Source: Oenanthe sinensis | Taxonomy: Eukaryota; Streptophyta; Magnoliopsida; Apiales; Apiaceae | Assembly: GCA_028671895.1 (NCBI GenBank) | Contig: CM053796.1 | Span: 26,162,860-26,226,859, forward strand | DNA: 64,000 nucleotides | Direction of reading: 5' to 3' | The notes under the pieces: generated by a model | Databases searched by the model: none | Seen by the model: the letters and a program-made list of their open reading frames with translations, nothing else | Told to the model about the DNA's origin: nothing | Translations under genes and position numbers: made by a program | Shown: positions 20,878 through 32,658 of the stretch, in pieces | Position numbering within the stretch: position 1 is the first letter of the stretch | How the letters are laid out: every line of letters begins with the position of its first letter

Positions 20878-23800
20878 TTAGTCTTCAGTGGTATCCAATT
20901 CACCTTCTTCTAGATTAGAACTCTTGTGCACAGGTGTTCTGGGTACCTCTTCAGTTTCAGTCGGAGTTACGGTTGACTCTCCATACAATCTTCTCTGTTG
21001 AGCCTTTGCTAGCTGAAACATGACTTCTTCTTCAATAGGATCTACTGTTTCTTTTTGTACATCATAAGGCTGTGAGGAATCTATCTTTGACATTTGCCTG
21101 ATGTATGATTTGATGTTCCTGGATAAACAGTAGTTCCTGATTTTCTGTGCAGCATCTAATTTGGCTTGAGTTCTGAAACATTTTGATCTTAACATCCTTT
21201 CAACTTGAATCATATTCATGAGGATCATATAAGATCTGAGGACTAGCTGCTGTTGCTATGTCTCTGAGTCTGTCCCTGAGAAGTTCATTTTCTTCTGAGC
21301 TTCTCTTAACTTTGTTTAGCAGAACCCAGATTACTGATAATGATCTCTTTCGGAAGAATTCTAGAGATACTCTGATTGTTCCATTCCTGTGAGTGTAGAC
21401 CAGTATTTGCCAGTCTTCAAGAATGTGATCCACTAAGACAGTGATATAGTCAACTTCTTCCTTCAATGCCTTCATGAAGTTATCCAGATTTTTATTTGAA
21501 TCTTCAAGACCCTTGATAACTGAAAGCATTTGTCTGTCTTCAAAGGGACCTTGTTGAATTTTCTCTAGAACTTTCCTTGCTGCATCCCATCTGTCCCCTA
21601 TCTTCATCTCTATATCTTCCTTCTTCTTCTTTACTGCTAAGGCCCAAAGCTTCTGTTTTTCTAAGCTTGCCTCTCTTTCAGCTTGGGTTCTTTCCTTGAC
21701 TAGAGCTTTTAAATTTAAAGTTTTGGCATGGCTTGCCTTGATGTCTTCCTTCAGCTTCCTCATTGCCTCTTCATAGGCAGGATCAAGTTCCTTTTCTTTT
21801 GGAAATAGAAAATCATCTTCAAAGACAGCTTCATCTTCAGCTCTGCAGTAGTCAGGATTGAAACCTTGATTTTCAGCACTTACATCCTCAATGAATTGCT
21901 CTTGTTGATAGTACTGTTCCTCTGGAAAATTCGATAGAAATTGATCTTCCTCAGAGTACAGTTTTTCTTTTCCTTTTCTAGTAGCCTTTTCTCCTTCAGC
22001 TACTTCTTTCTCCCCCTTAGTTGAGGGATCCTCTACAGGTTTTGAAGCATCTAATGATTTACTGAGATTTGCAATTGCCAAGTAGACCTGCTTCATACCT
22101 TCATTAAGATGTTCCATTCCATCATCTAACTTGTTGAATCTTGCTGATGAGATTTCTTCATTTAAACGAATTCTTTCGTTTAAATTTCTTTCCACATTGT
22201 CAATTCTTTCATTTAAATTGGAGATCTCTTTCATGTCATCAGCAATCAACTTCTGAACATCCTGGATGTTTTGAGTTTTGAAAATTACATTTGACTTGAC
22301 ATTATCAACATCCTTTCTTATGATTGACAGCTGTGCAGTTACAGAGGCAGACTTGATTTCTGCTTGTTCCTTCCCTTTGTTTATTTCAGTCTGAACAATC
22401 TGCATCTGTTTCTGAAGAGCTTCCATTTTTAACATGAGTTCACTGTGTGTGTGTGCACTCACCTCGCTTGCACTCCTGTTTGGACTATCACTACGTGCAT
22501 GTGTATCGCTTAGTGTTTGCCTCACATCACTCGTTTTTAGCTCATTATCTCCTCCAGATTCTGATGCTGTACCTGTATATATAATAATAGCTTTTGAAGA
22601 GTCGAAATGCTCTTCTGATGCTTGTGAAGGCGCGTCCTCAACAAGATGAACTTGCATTGGCTCCGCTACTGACGTAGCTACTCCGTGAATGGAGTCCCAT
22701 CTCCCTCTATGGAGTGGTTGCCTCTCAAATCCACCAGTGGATTCGAGACCTTCTTTTAAAAGAACTGGATGTAAGAAATCCAGGGGGGTCACCACCTTAG
22801 ACAATGTAGTGAGTGGCTCATTAGAGTTTGTGGTGCCCCTTAGTTCCTCTGAGGGTAACTGATGCCGCACTGCATCGAAAATGTCATGGTCCACAACATA
22901 GGTGGCATCCGACGAGTTTTTATCAAAAATATTTTCTTCAAGAAAAGTGCCCTCATGTGATTCTGTTTCTGCAAGTGGGGGTCCTGCTAGTGTGAGAGCT
23001 AGCAGTGTGCTAGGATCTGAATCTAAATCACCTATTTCATCGAGTGAATTTAGAGAGTTTTGGATAGCTGTTTCTAACAGGTTTCTTCCTTTTACGAATA
23101 TGACTGATTGAGGAAGGTGAGGGAGAAACTGTTTGGGGCTCTAACTCAGCCTGGGTTTGAACCTGTGTGTTTTCAGGTTCATGACCAATGTCCTGAAGTG
23201 TAAAACCATAATCATGGTCCGCCACATATAAATCTAAAAGAGCAGTAGATATATTTATAGGAAGGAAATTAGAAGCTAAGGTTTGAGATATTACCTGTTG
23301 TTCTTCAGCTTCCTGTTCAGCTTGTTGTGCAGCTTCAAGTAGTAACTGCACTTAATCAGTTTCCATTGGCACTTGATCCACTTCTTGTTCTAGAACTTGC
23401 TGAGCTTGATTCAGATTTGCAATAAGATCCAGGATTTGTCCCATGAAATTTGGTCTCACCACTGGCACATTCTCAAATCTAGGATTGTTGTTGAGCCTTG
23501 CGAACAGAGCATTCTGAGTAGATGGAGATGCTTGAACTGGACTGTTCTGAAATAAGGCTTTATCTTCATCCAGCAATAAGTCATTCATGAACAGCATTAG
23601 GAACCTTGGATAGTAGACTTGCACGTTCTGTTCCCTACTTTCTGGCTTACCCATTTTCCTGATTATTTCTTTCAGCACCAATTTTCCAAAATTTATTCTT
23701 CTGTTGTGAGCCACTGAAAATCCTATGATTTGAAGCAAAGAAGAAATATTGTTGAAGTTGCTCTTTGTTGTGGGTGCAAACACCTTAGCCAGTGTGTCGA

Positions 23801-24215
23801 AAAAATAATCCCACTCATGTACCAGCCTTGACTTAGTCAGTCTTACCAAGTTGATTTCACCCTGGTACTGTATAGCATTAAAGAACTCAAGAATTTCTGG
23901 AACTGACGGTGGGTCAACAAAATTGTTTAAAGGGAATTGAAGAATTCTGTTCACATCATCTTCAGTCACCATATATTCACGTACCCCAATGGTGAATGAG
24001 AATTGCATTGTGTCACCAGTTGATCTATTTCTAGCAGTGCTGTATAATTCCCTTAATGCTAGAGTCTGTAAAGGTGTGTCTAGAGTAATGGCAGTCCTGA
24101 TCAAAGAGTGTTCGTTCATGAAAATAATCCAGGGCCTAATCTTAGCTACTGTGCAATTCTCCGGATTAAAAAATCCAACAAAATTAGTCTTGACAATCTC
24201 GCAAAAACCAGCCAT
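20878..24215 (-). pseudogene. ORF3 of element M (long third ORF, lightly broken)
   Basis: Start MAGFCEIVKTNFVGFF at 24215. The N-terminal 230 residues form a globular domain: LYSTARN, MVTEDDVNRILQFPLN, EWDYFFDTLAKVF, NFNNISSLLQIIGFS, VYYPRFLMLFMNDLL, NALFARL. Each block has a counterpart in ORF3 of elements A and B. A Gln/Glu-rich linker follows, with an in-frame TAA at 23352, then a basic RKRKKP stretch. The C-terminal half (22894-21200) is a long coiled coil: heptad-like NLNERIDNVERNLNERI, then Lys/Glu-rich helices. Frameshifts lie near 23040-23110 and at 21200-21228. The final frame ends EEGELDTTED at 20878. The total would be about 1,100 residues. No membrane segment is evident, so an envelope role is doubtful; a structural or RNA/DNA-binding role is possible. 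Confidence 0.75.
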
Positions 24216-25403
24216 TATAACTAATTTTAATAACTTAATTAATCCACTTAATTAATTATCAAATACACCACTAAAATCGAAACAAATTCGAACAACGCAG
24301 TCCACAATTGAAGCCCTAATTGTAAGAATTACCCAAAATGATTTAAACACAAAATCAACAAACTCAGTACTTATCCTTCACTACTCCAGTCAAAAATCGA
24401 TTCTACAAAATTCAAAACCCACAAAACTTGGTTCAACTCGGTTGATTCTCACGAAAATTGGGCAGAAAAACGTTTGCAATCGGTGATTTAAATCCAAACC
24501 AGCAAGTACAAGTACTTGTATTAAACAACCAAGCAACTAGCAGTTGAAATGTTCGAAAATCAAGGGTTTTGCAGAAGTAACAGGTCTGAGTATTGTGTGT
24601 ATATCGCGTGTGTATGTGTAGCTTTTAAACTGAGAATGACTTAATAGAAATCACATAAGTTCTCGGTATGACTTATTAATGAGTCATACCGAGATTTTGT
24701 TTGATTAAAAACAAAATGCAATCGGTATGACTTAATAATGAGTCATACCGAGATTTTTTTTAAAAAAAAAAAAACAAAATCCTGTCTGTATGACTTGAAG
24801 AAAAAACTGGTCGGTATGACTTGTCATGAGTCATACCGAGATTTTTGTTTTAACTTATTAACAAATAAGTCATACAGTTAATATTTTATACACAAACAAA
24901 AAATATATATATATATATATATATAGTATTATTAATTGCTCATAAATTTGAAATAAGACAAAGGACATTTTATTCGAAATTTAGATTTAATTAATAATAA
25001 CTGTTTACTCATAAAATTAGTAATATAATTTATATACAGATAAATTATTAAGGACATTTAATACATAATTATTTTATTAACTATTTTAATTGATTTAAAC
25101 ATTAAATTAACTCATAATGGAATTAATTTAATGAGTAAATTAATTAATTAATTAATAACACAGTTATTTATATTAATATACAATAATAATTAGTAAACTT
25201 ATACATTGAATTACATACATGCTTAATTTAAAAATACTTGTGCTAAAATTGAAATAATTATCTATTAGGAATATTAATTTATTCTTGAGATAATTTTCTA
25301 AAAATTCATAAGATCTAGGACTTTATTAAATCAAGTCTCATAAATTCTTTAAATATTAACATTTAATATTTATGAGCTTAATTTAATTCCTAGCAACCAA
25401 AAT
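24216..25403 (-). other. Spacer between pol and ORF3, element M
   Basis: This 1.2-kb stretch has no coding frame. It holds three hairpins (24661-24841), an (AT)n microsatellite at about 24904-24925, very AT-rich DNA to 25380, and, nearer ORF3 (24230-24600), a less AT-rich leader with CAAAACCCTTGATTTT and CACACGCGATATACACACA. The last part resembles the GCGCGTGT-plus-leader arrangement before ORF3 in A and B, which suggests a separate ORF3 transcript. Confidence 0.5.
24661..24841. repeat. Three perfect hairpins built from the LTR motif
   Basis: Three inverted repeats have arms of the form (T/C)TCGGTATGACT / AGTCATACCGAG and loops of 7-8 bases. They lie at 24661-24694 (13-bp arms), 24722-24751 (11-bp arms) and 24811-24839 (11-bp arms). 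The arm is the same motif that is arrayed singly in the LTRs of M and C. A lone reverse copy (AAGTCATAC) follows near 24866. Confidence 0.93.
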
Positions 25404-28400
25404 TTAGCCATAATTTAGCATCCCTAGTTCACTAACCAGCTTTGAGAAAGTGGATTCATCAAGTGGTTTCGTGAAGATGTCGGCTAGTTGTTCTTCTGTA
25501 GGTACAAAATGTAACACCACAGTTCCATTCATGAAATGCTCTCGGATAAAGTGATACCTTATGTCAATGTGCTTGGTTCTTGAGTGTTGTACATGATTGT
25601 TGGAAATTGCTATTGCACTTGTGTTGTCGCAAAATATTGGAATTTTATTCAACGCAAGCCCATAGTCATTTAGCTGATTCCTTATCCACAAGATCTGTGC
25701 ACAACAGCTGCCTGCCGCAATGTATTCTGCTTCAGCTGTCGAGGTAGATACTGAGTGTTGTTTCTTGATATACCAGGAAATCAGTCGACGTCCTAGAAAC
25801 TGACAGCTTCCAGAAGTACTTTTCCTATCCATCCTACAACCTGCATAATCCGAATCTGTATAGCCAATTAGGTCAAAACCTGTATCTTTAGGGTACCAAA
25901 TTCTAAGATTTGGTGTGCCTTTAAGATATCTAAAAATTCTTTTCACAGCTATAAGATGAGATTCTTTTGGATCTGATTGAAATCTAGCACATAAGCATGT
26001 TGCAAACATAATATCAGGTCTACTAGCAGTTAAGTACAATAATGAGCCTATCATACCTCTATAGCTTGTGATGTCAACTTTCTTACCAGTTTCATCCTTA
26101 TCAAGCTTTGTGGCTGTTGGCATTGGGGTTTTTGCCGGTGAAGAGTCTTCTAGACTGTATTTTCTCAAAAGATCCCTTACGTACTTTGATTGGCAAATAA
26201 AAGTCCCATCTTCCTTTTGCTTTACTTGCAATCCAAGGAAGAATGACAGTTCACCCATCATGCTCATTTTATACCTACTCTGCATTAACTTAGCAAATCT
26301 CTTGCACAAGTTTTCATTAGTAGAACCAAATATGATATCGTCAACATAAACTTGGAAAAATAACATATCCTTTTCATGCAATTTATAAAAGAGAGTTTTA
26401 TCTATAACACCTCTAATAAAACCATTTTCAAGTAAAAACACAGAGAGAGTGTCATACCATGTCCTTGGTGCTTGCTTGAGCCCATAGAGAGCTTTGAATA
26501 GAAAATATACAAAACCAGCAAACTCTGGATTTTCAAAGCCAGGGGGCTGTTCCACATATACTTCCTCTTCTAACTCTCCATTCAGAAAAGCACTCTTTAC
26601 ATCCATTTGATAAACTTTAAAATTGGAATGTGCTGCGAATGCTAGAAATATCCTGATGGCTTCAAGTCTTGCAACTGGTGCATAGGTCTCATCATAATCA
26701 ATTCCCTCTTCTTGGGAGTAACCCTTTGCCACCAGTCTGGCCTTGTTCCTCGTAACAATGCCATCACCGTCTAACTTGTTCCTGTATACCCATTTCGTGC
26801 CAATAACAGATCTATCTTTAGGCCTGGGTACCAGTGTCCATACTTCCTGTCTCTCAAATTGATTGAGTTCTTCTTGCATGGCAAGAACCCAATCTGGATC
26901 AGTTAGTGCATCTTCAATTTTCTTTGGTTCTTCTTGAGATAGAAAAACTGAAAATAAGCATTCATTTGAAGTTGCATTCCTGGTTCTTACTCCAACATCT
27001 GGATCACCTATAATCAATTCAAAAGGATAATCTATGCTCCATATCCTTTCCCTAGGAAGGTATGATCTTGATGATTCGCCTCGAAATTCATTGTGATGTT
27101 GTGTTCTGCCAGTTGATCCTTCATCTCCCCCTGAGTTGCTGCCAGGATGACTTGTTGATCCACCACTGATATTAGTAGTATCTCCAGTGTTACCATTGTT
27201 TCCACCACTGTTACCTGGATCATCATTATTATTGTCATCATCATCTCCTTTTGCAACCTCAGGTTCTTCTTCGTCATCAGAATGTGAGTCTGGATAATTG
27301 TCGAATTTTAATGACTTAGAAGAATCTTCAGTTTGGATACTCGGGAGTTTAGTGTCATCAAAAGTTATATTGACACTTTCCTTCACTTGGTGCTGATCAA
27401 TTATGTATACCCTATATGCTCTTCTTGAATACCCGACAAAAATAGCTTCATGTGCCTTGGCCTCAAACTTGCCACGAAGTTCATCTCCATCCTTTAACAC
27501 AAAGCATTTAGCTCCAAATACATGAAAGTACTTGAGAGTTGGTTTCTTGCCAGCCATTAATTCATAGGGAGTTTTCATATGATCTTTGTTGATCAGAGTT
27601 CGATTCTGAGTGTAACAAGCTGTATTCACTGCTTCAGCCCAGAAGTAGATAGGTAGCCTTGATTCACTTAGCATTGTTCTTGCAGCTTCAATCAGGGTTC
27701 TATTTTTCCTTTCTACAACTCCATTTTGTTGCGGAGTCCTTGGTGCTGAATATTGCCTTGTTATCCCCTTGTCTGAGCAGAAGTTATTCAGAACTTCATT
27801 TTTGAATTATGTTCCATTATCTGATCTGATTGCCCGGACAGGTAACTTTGAATCTAACTCAATCAGTTTTATATGATCAATCACCAAATGTGGAGTTTCA
27901 TCCTTAGAGTTCAAGAATAAAACCCATGTATATTTTGTGAAGTCATCTACAATCACTAAGGCGTATCTTTTTCTAGACATAGACGGAATATTGACTGGAC
28001 CAAATAAATCCATATGTAGCAGTTGCAGTGGTTCAGTGATATTTGTAGTGTCTGTTCCTTTGTGATTTGCTTTCTTTGACTTCCCTTTCTGACATGCCTC
28101 ACACAAACCTTCTTGTGTAAATTCCATCGGAGGCAGTCCTCTCACTAAATCCCTCTTAACTAAAGAGTTCATTGTTTTGAAGTTTAGATGTGAGAGTTTC
28201 TTGTGCCATAGCCAGCTTTCTTCTAATGAAGCCTTTGAATAGAAACAGTTTGCTTCATCTTCACTTCCTGAGTTGAGATCGGCTACGTACAAGTTTCCTT
28301 TCCTTACTCCATGCAAGGCTAGTTTGTCATCTTTAGAATGAGGTATTAAGCATTTCTCCTTGATAAAGTTTACTTTGTACCCTTTATCACAAAATTGACT

Positions 28401-28649
28401 GACGCTGAGTAGATTGTGCTTAAGTCCTTCCACTAAAGAGACGTTTTCAATGATAACATTTCCAGTATTTAACTTGCCATATCCCGTAGTCATTCCTTTG
28501 CTGTTATCTCCAAAGGTGACGATTGGGCCAGCTCTTTCAACCACGTTTGATAGCAGGGCTCTATCTCCGGTCATATGCCTTGAAGATCCGCTGTCCAGGA
28601 TCCATATAACTCGGTTTACCTGTTTAACTCCCTGCACATACCAAACGGA
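25404..28649 (-). pseudogene. Copia pol of element M: protease, integrase, RT, RNase H (one extra stop)
   Basis: After the gag stop the same frame runs on for 1,081 codons. Aspartic protease: WILDSGSSRHMTG. Integrase: H..H..C..C in LWHKKLSHLNF...GLCEACQKGKS, core MDLFGPVN, VDDFTKYTW, RSDNGT and QQNGVVERKN. An in-frame TAA at 27807-27809 replaces Glu in DNGTEFKN. A Gly/Asn/Asp-rich linker separates integrase from RT. RT: LVAKGYSQEEGIDYDETYAP, KSAFLNGELEEEVYVEQPPGF, YVDDIIFGS. RNase H keeps all acidic positions: YTDSDYAG, AEAEYIAAGS, FCDNTSAI. The end is FTKPLDESTFSKLVSELGML. The single stop probably arose after insertion, so this copy is nearly functional in appearance. Confidence 0.9.
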
Positions 28650-31091
28650 TTAATTCGTCTTCGGAACCCAAAATTGATTGGGCCCGGCATACTTAAAGAA
28701 TTGACCTTTGTCAGCTTTGACAACAGACCCTTTTCGAATAACATCATTATCTTCCTTGACTTTTCCTACCTTCCTATAAACCGTCTTATCAACTTTCTGT
28801 TTAGACTTAGGAATATATGATTCCTTTTTCTCAGGTGAAGGAATTGCAGTCTTGGATTTAGCAAATTTACTATTGATGTGTTGTCTAGGTGTCATGTTAC
28901 CTTTCTTAGTTATCATGCGTTTAAAGTAAGCAGTCATAGCATTAAAAGCACATAGCATACAATTTAAAACACCACAAGGTTTATGGAAAGCATCAATAGT
29001 AAGCATGTTATTCAGTATAGTGGGTGGCTTAACAGTTTGTGTCTTAACAGTTTCTACCTCAACTTTTTCAGCAAATTTAAAGTTTTCAGTAGAATGAAAT
29101 CTGTTGTTACTGTTCCTACTATTCACAAAGGAATTGGGTCTGTTTGGTTTGTTCTTCAAGTCTTTAACAACTATACCAGGATTGGGGAAAGCAGAGGTTC
29201 CCACATCTTTTACTGATGTCTTGGGTGCAGTCACTTTTTGTTGGACATTAACTCCTTTTATGTCCTTAGCAAATTCCTCTCTTTTCTTTTCTTCCTCGAG
29301 ATCCTCTAACTTCATTTCATATTGAATAAGTATAGAGCTTTCCAGGATAGGTTCTGCTATAGGGGTTATGAAAAGAGGTTTAGGTGTGTCCTTAACAACA
29401 TGTGGGATACCCCTTTCTTCAGCACTTTTTCTGAAAGGGGTTATGTTGCTCGCCTTTCCTACAGATTGATTGTATTCATAGCCTATTCCAACTTTACGTT
29501 TTATTTCTTGTTGGTCAACTAGGTCTTTTACAATATAAGAGGAATGTTTATAGGCAAGACACTTTTTATGTTCCTCTACAATCTGATTTCTGAGATAGGC
29601 CTCAACCTTGACATAACAACTGACTCTATTAACCTGAAAAGCTAGGTCCTCAGTCAGTTTTATATTTCTGGTTTTTAACAATTTTAAACTATCATTCTCA
29701 TCAGTTAATTCTTTAATTTTGAGACGAAGTTTGTTAACCCTATCTCTGGTGTCGTCCAATTCTTTTCCTAACAGTTTAAACATTTTAGGGCATGAGGGAT
29801 CTACCTCTTTTCCTTCTGACCGAGGTGGAGATACTGATCCATCTGATGAAGCCATAAGAGCAAGATTTCCTAGCTCTTCTTCCTCATCATTGTCTGAGTC
29901 ATCCCAACTCTTGCCCTCTGCTAGATAGGACTTCCCTTGATGCTTTTTCACTAAAGCATCATATTTCTCTTTCAACTCTTGATAAGAGTCTCTCTTCTGT
30001 CCTTGCTTCGGCTTCTTGCATTCAGTTGCAAAATGACCAAGCTCATTGCAGTTGAAGCAACGGATCTTGCTTCTGTCAACCAAGCCTGTCTTGTAGCCGC
30101 TTCTTGATACAGCTGTTGAAGAACTTCCTTTTTGAAACCTTCTAAAGGTAGGTTTAGATTTAAATGAGGAGTTTCTTCTGAATCTCATGTTTCCAAACTT
30201 CCTAGCAAATATAGCTAAAGATTCATCTTCCAGCTGATCCAGTTCTTCTAGAGAATAGAATTCACCATTTTCCTATTTTTCTGGAGTATGACCATATTCT
30301 GGAACAACATACTCCTCTGAACTTTTTGAAGGTACAACAGCCTTCACTTCCTCTTTCTCTGGTGCTTCTACTATCAGTGCTTTAGAAGAACTCGAAACTT
30401 TGCCTCTGCCATACATCTCTCTTGTCTGAATCTGCTCCAATTCATATGTCTTCAGAACTCCGTAGAGTCTTTCTAGGGATATCTCCTTCATGTCCCTAGA
30501 CTCTCGGATGGCCGCGATCCTGTGCTCCAGATGCTCTGGTAAGGTTAATAGAAACTTCCTGTTGACCTCCTGGTTTAAGTAATATTTCTCGTTGAGGTTG
30601 AGCTCGTTTATAAGTTTGTTCAATCTCTGAAACACCTCAGAGATACCCTCACCAGGGTTGGATCTAAACTGCTCGTACTGGGATGTCAATATCTCCAGTC
30701 TATTCTCTTTGACTTCTTCAGTCCCTTCATTTATAACCTCTATAGTATCCCAGATTTGCTTGGAGGTCTTGCAGTTGACCACATGATTATACATGACATA
30801 GTCTAGGGATTCTATCAGAATAAGCTTGAGGTTATTGTCCAGGGATACAGCTTCATTTTCTTCATCGTTGTAGTCTGCCGGACTTTTTGGAATATGTCTA
30901 TGAGGAATTACGACCCCATCTACCTCGTGTTCGAGAACAACTGTTATTGGAGGTTCAATACCTTTTTCTAAGATCAAGGCATATTTGGGATTGGCAATCC
31001 CAATGAATAACTGCATCTTGTGCTTCCATAGGTTATAATGATCTTTGTCGAATGATGGAATTTTGATGCTCGTTACCTTTTGTGTACTCAT
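28650..31091 (-). pseudogene. Gag of element M (one nonsense codon)
   Basis: Start MSTQKVTSIKIPSFDKDHYN at 31091. The N-terminal half is the copia gag (UBN2-type) domain, with YNLWKHKMQLFIG, QIWDTIEVINEGTEEVKENR and LLTLPEHLEHRI. An in-frame TAG at 30273 interrupts it; element C reads through the equivalent position. A CCHC zinc knuckle (CFNCNELGHFATEC) binds nucleic acid. The C-terminal part is a long basic and coiled region with a conserved PCGVLNCMLCAFNAM segment and Lys-rich tail. It ends FWVPKTN followed by UAA at 28650-28652, after which pol continues in the same frame. Length is 813 codons, with an N-terminus typical of the family. Confidence 0.88.
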
Positions 31092-31267
31092 CTTTAAATA
31101 AGATTAAAAGTTAAGTGTTTCAAAAAATATTTTAATTTTTGACTGAAAATAATTTTTGATTAAAAAAAAAAAAAATTTTTTAAATTATTTCGAATTAAAA
31201 ATAATTTTTGAGATCTGTATGAGTCGCGGAATATTTGGTTCGGATCTGATATTTAATATATCAACCA

Positions 31268-31279
31268 GCTTTGATGCCA
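31268..31279 (-). other. Primer-binding site of element M
   Basis: The minus strand reads TGGCATCAAAGC two bases after the LTR end. It differs from the initiator-tRNA-Met complement TGGTATCAGAGC at two positions. Element C (TGGCATCAGAGC) differs at one. The shared C at position 4 suggests a family feature rather than random decay. Confidence 0.85.
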
Positions 31280-31281
31280 AT

Positions 31282-32658
31282 TGTTGGTCCCTGATATTTT
31301 AGAAGGGGGGGTTGAATACAATATCTATTAATTATCGCGGAATATTGTATTTAAAAATATTATTTTAAATTCACACAAAATATTAATTGAAATGAAATAC
31401 TGTTCAAGTAGAAGATATAATTTTAACTTGAAAAGTATTACAAAATTAATTAGTAGAAAGTTTATATAACTGTTTAAAAGCTTAGAACGATTTAGACATG
31501 AATTGTTCGAGTTTAACAATTATATTCCAAACTAAGCACAGAAATCTGTGAATATTACAATGCATACAAATTTCTGAATTTGAATGTTTGAACGACAATG
31601 AAAAATGAAGACAATCACCTCATATTTATAGAGGTGAAAAGCCAGTATGACTTATCCCATTATGACCTTTTAACTAATTGAATTAACACTTATATGACTC
31701 ATAAAAAGGCTGGGCATGACTTAAAATGGTCGGTATGACTCATAGAAATTCGGTATGACTCATGTTTAAGTCATATTTGAATTTTCTTTAATTAAAATAA
31801 ATCATAATGACTTATATTAAATCAAAGAAAACTCGGTATGACTTATATCACAGGAGCTCGGTATGACTCATACTCAAGAGCTCGGTATGACTTATTTTTA
31901 TAAGTCATTTGATAAACAATTAGTTCGGTATGACTTAACCAATTAACTCAGCATGACTTGCATTCTTTTGCTCGGTATGACTTGATTTATAAGTCATTTT
32001 TGAATCAAATCTCTTTAGAAAATTAATTCTTCTTTAATTTAATTAAATAATTTATGAATTAATTTAATTCAGACTTAAATTAATTTAATTAAATAAATTA
32101 AATAATTAATCTTAATTTTAATTTGAGAATTAAAATACTATTAGGACTTGTTTAACTCTGTAGTTTTTTGCAGTCTTTTGTCATTCTCCGTCTTCTGTCA
32201 TGGAACCACTTTCAGCTCAATGTTAAATATTTATTAATTAAAGTTGACACACAAATGTACTGTCTGGTTCATTTGTGTCATACTTTAATAAATATTCTTC
32301 ATTTCTTTTAACTTTAAACTAGTGGCCTTGTGTCTTTGCTTGGCTTTCCTATCTTCTTTTTCTGTTCTTTTTCTTCTGGAATCTTCGTGTAGTAATCACT
32401 TAAAATCTTCTAAATCTTCTGAATTCTTTTGAAATTACTACTTGATTATTATTATCCACTGATGCTTGAACATATTAATGAACTTCTTCAGTGTTGAGTA
32501 GTAGGATCAACTGAGTGCTTCTAATTCAGTTGATTTTCTGTGACTAGTTGACTGTCTTCGTCTTGATTCCTGTTTGATATTTATTATTTACCACTGTTTC
32601 TAGATTGAGTTGAGTTGTCATCTAATTATTACAAATAGGCCTAGTCATATGCCTTTCA
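31282..32658 (-). repeat. 5' LTR of element M
   Basis: It is nearly identical to 19273-20646, with about 15-20 substitutions by eye and one 3-bp indel (ATT at about 32450). It adjoins the primer site and gag start, which makes it the 5' LTR of a minus-strand element. The same array of CGGTATGACTYAT motifs lies at 31640-32000. Confidence 0.95.

Larger units (their letters stand above)
19273..32658 (-). mobile_element. Copia element M (Sirevirus-like), nearly intact, inside element A
   Basis: LTRs of 1374 bp (19273-20646) and 1377 bp (31282-32658) differ at only about 15-20 positions by eye, so this is a young insertion. Both end TG...CA. The flanks read GAAGC (19268-19272) and AAAGC (32659-32663), a 5-bp duplication with one mismatch. 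The internal order on the minus strand is primer site, gag, stop, pol, 1.2-kb spacer with hairpins, ORF3, polypurine tract. Gag and pol form one continuous frame from 31091 to 25404 with only three in-frame stops (30273, 28650, 27807). It splits ORF3 of element A, in antisense. Confidence 0.95.

Noticed and set aside
20878..24215. ORF3 as a viral envelope glycoprotein
   Set aside because: No signal peptide, membrane span or Cys pattern is visible; the region is helical, charged and has coiled coils.
26068..26349. Plus-strand frame opposite RT of M (and its twin at 59036-59317)
   Set aside because: Present in both copies only because it is antisense to the conserved RT; no independent support.
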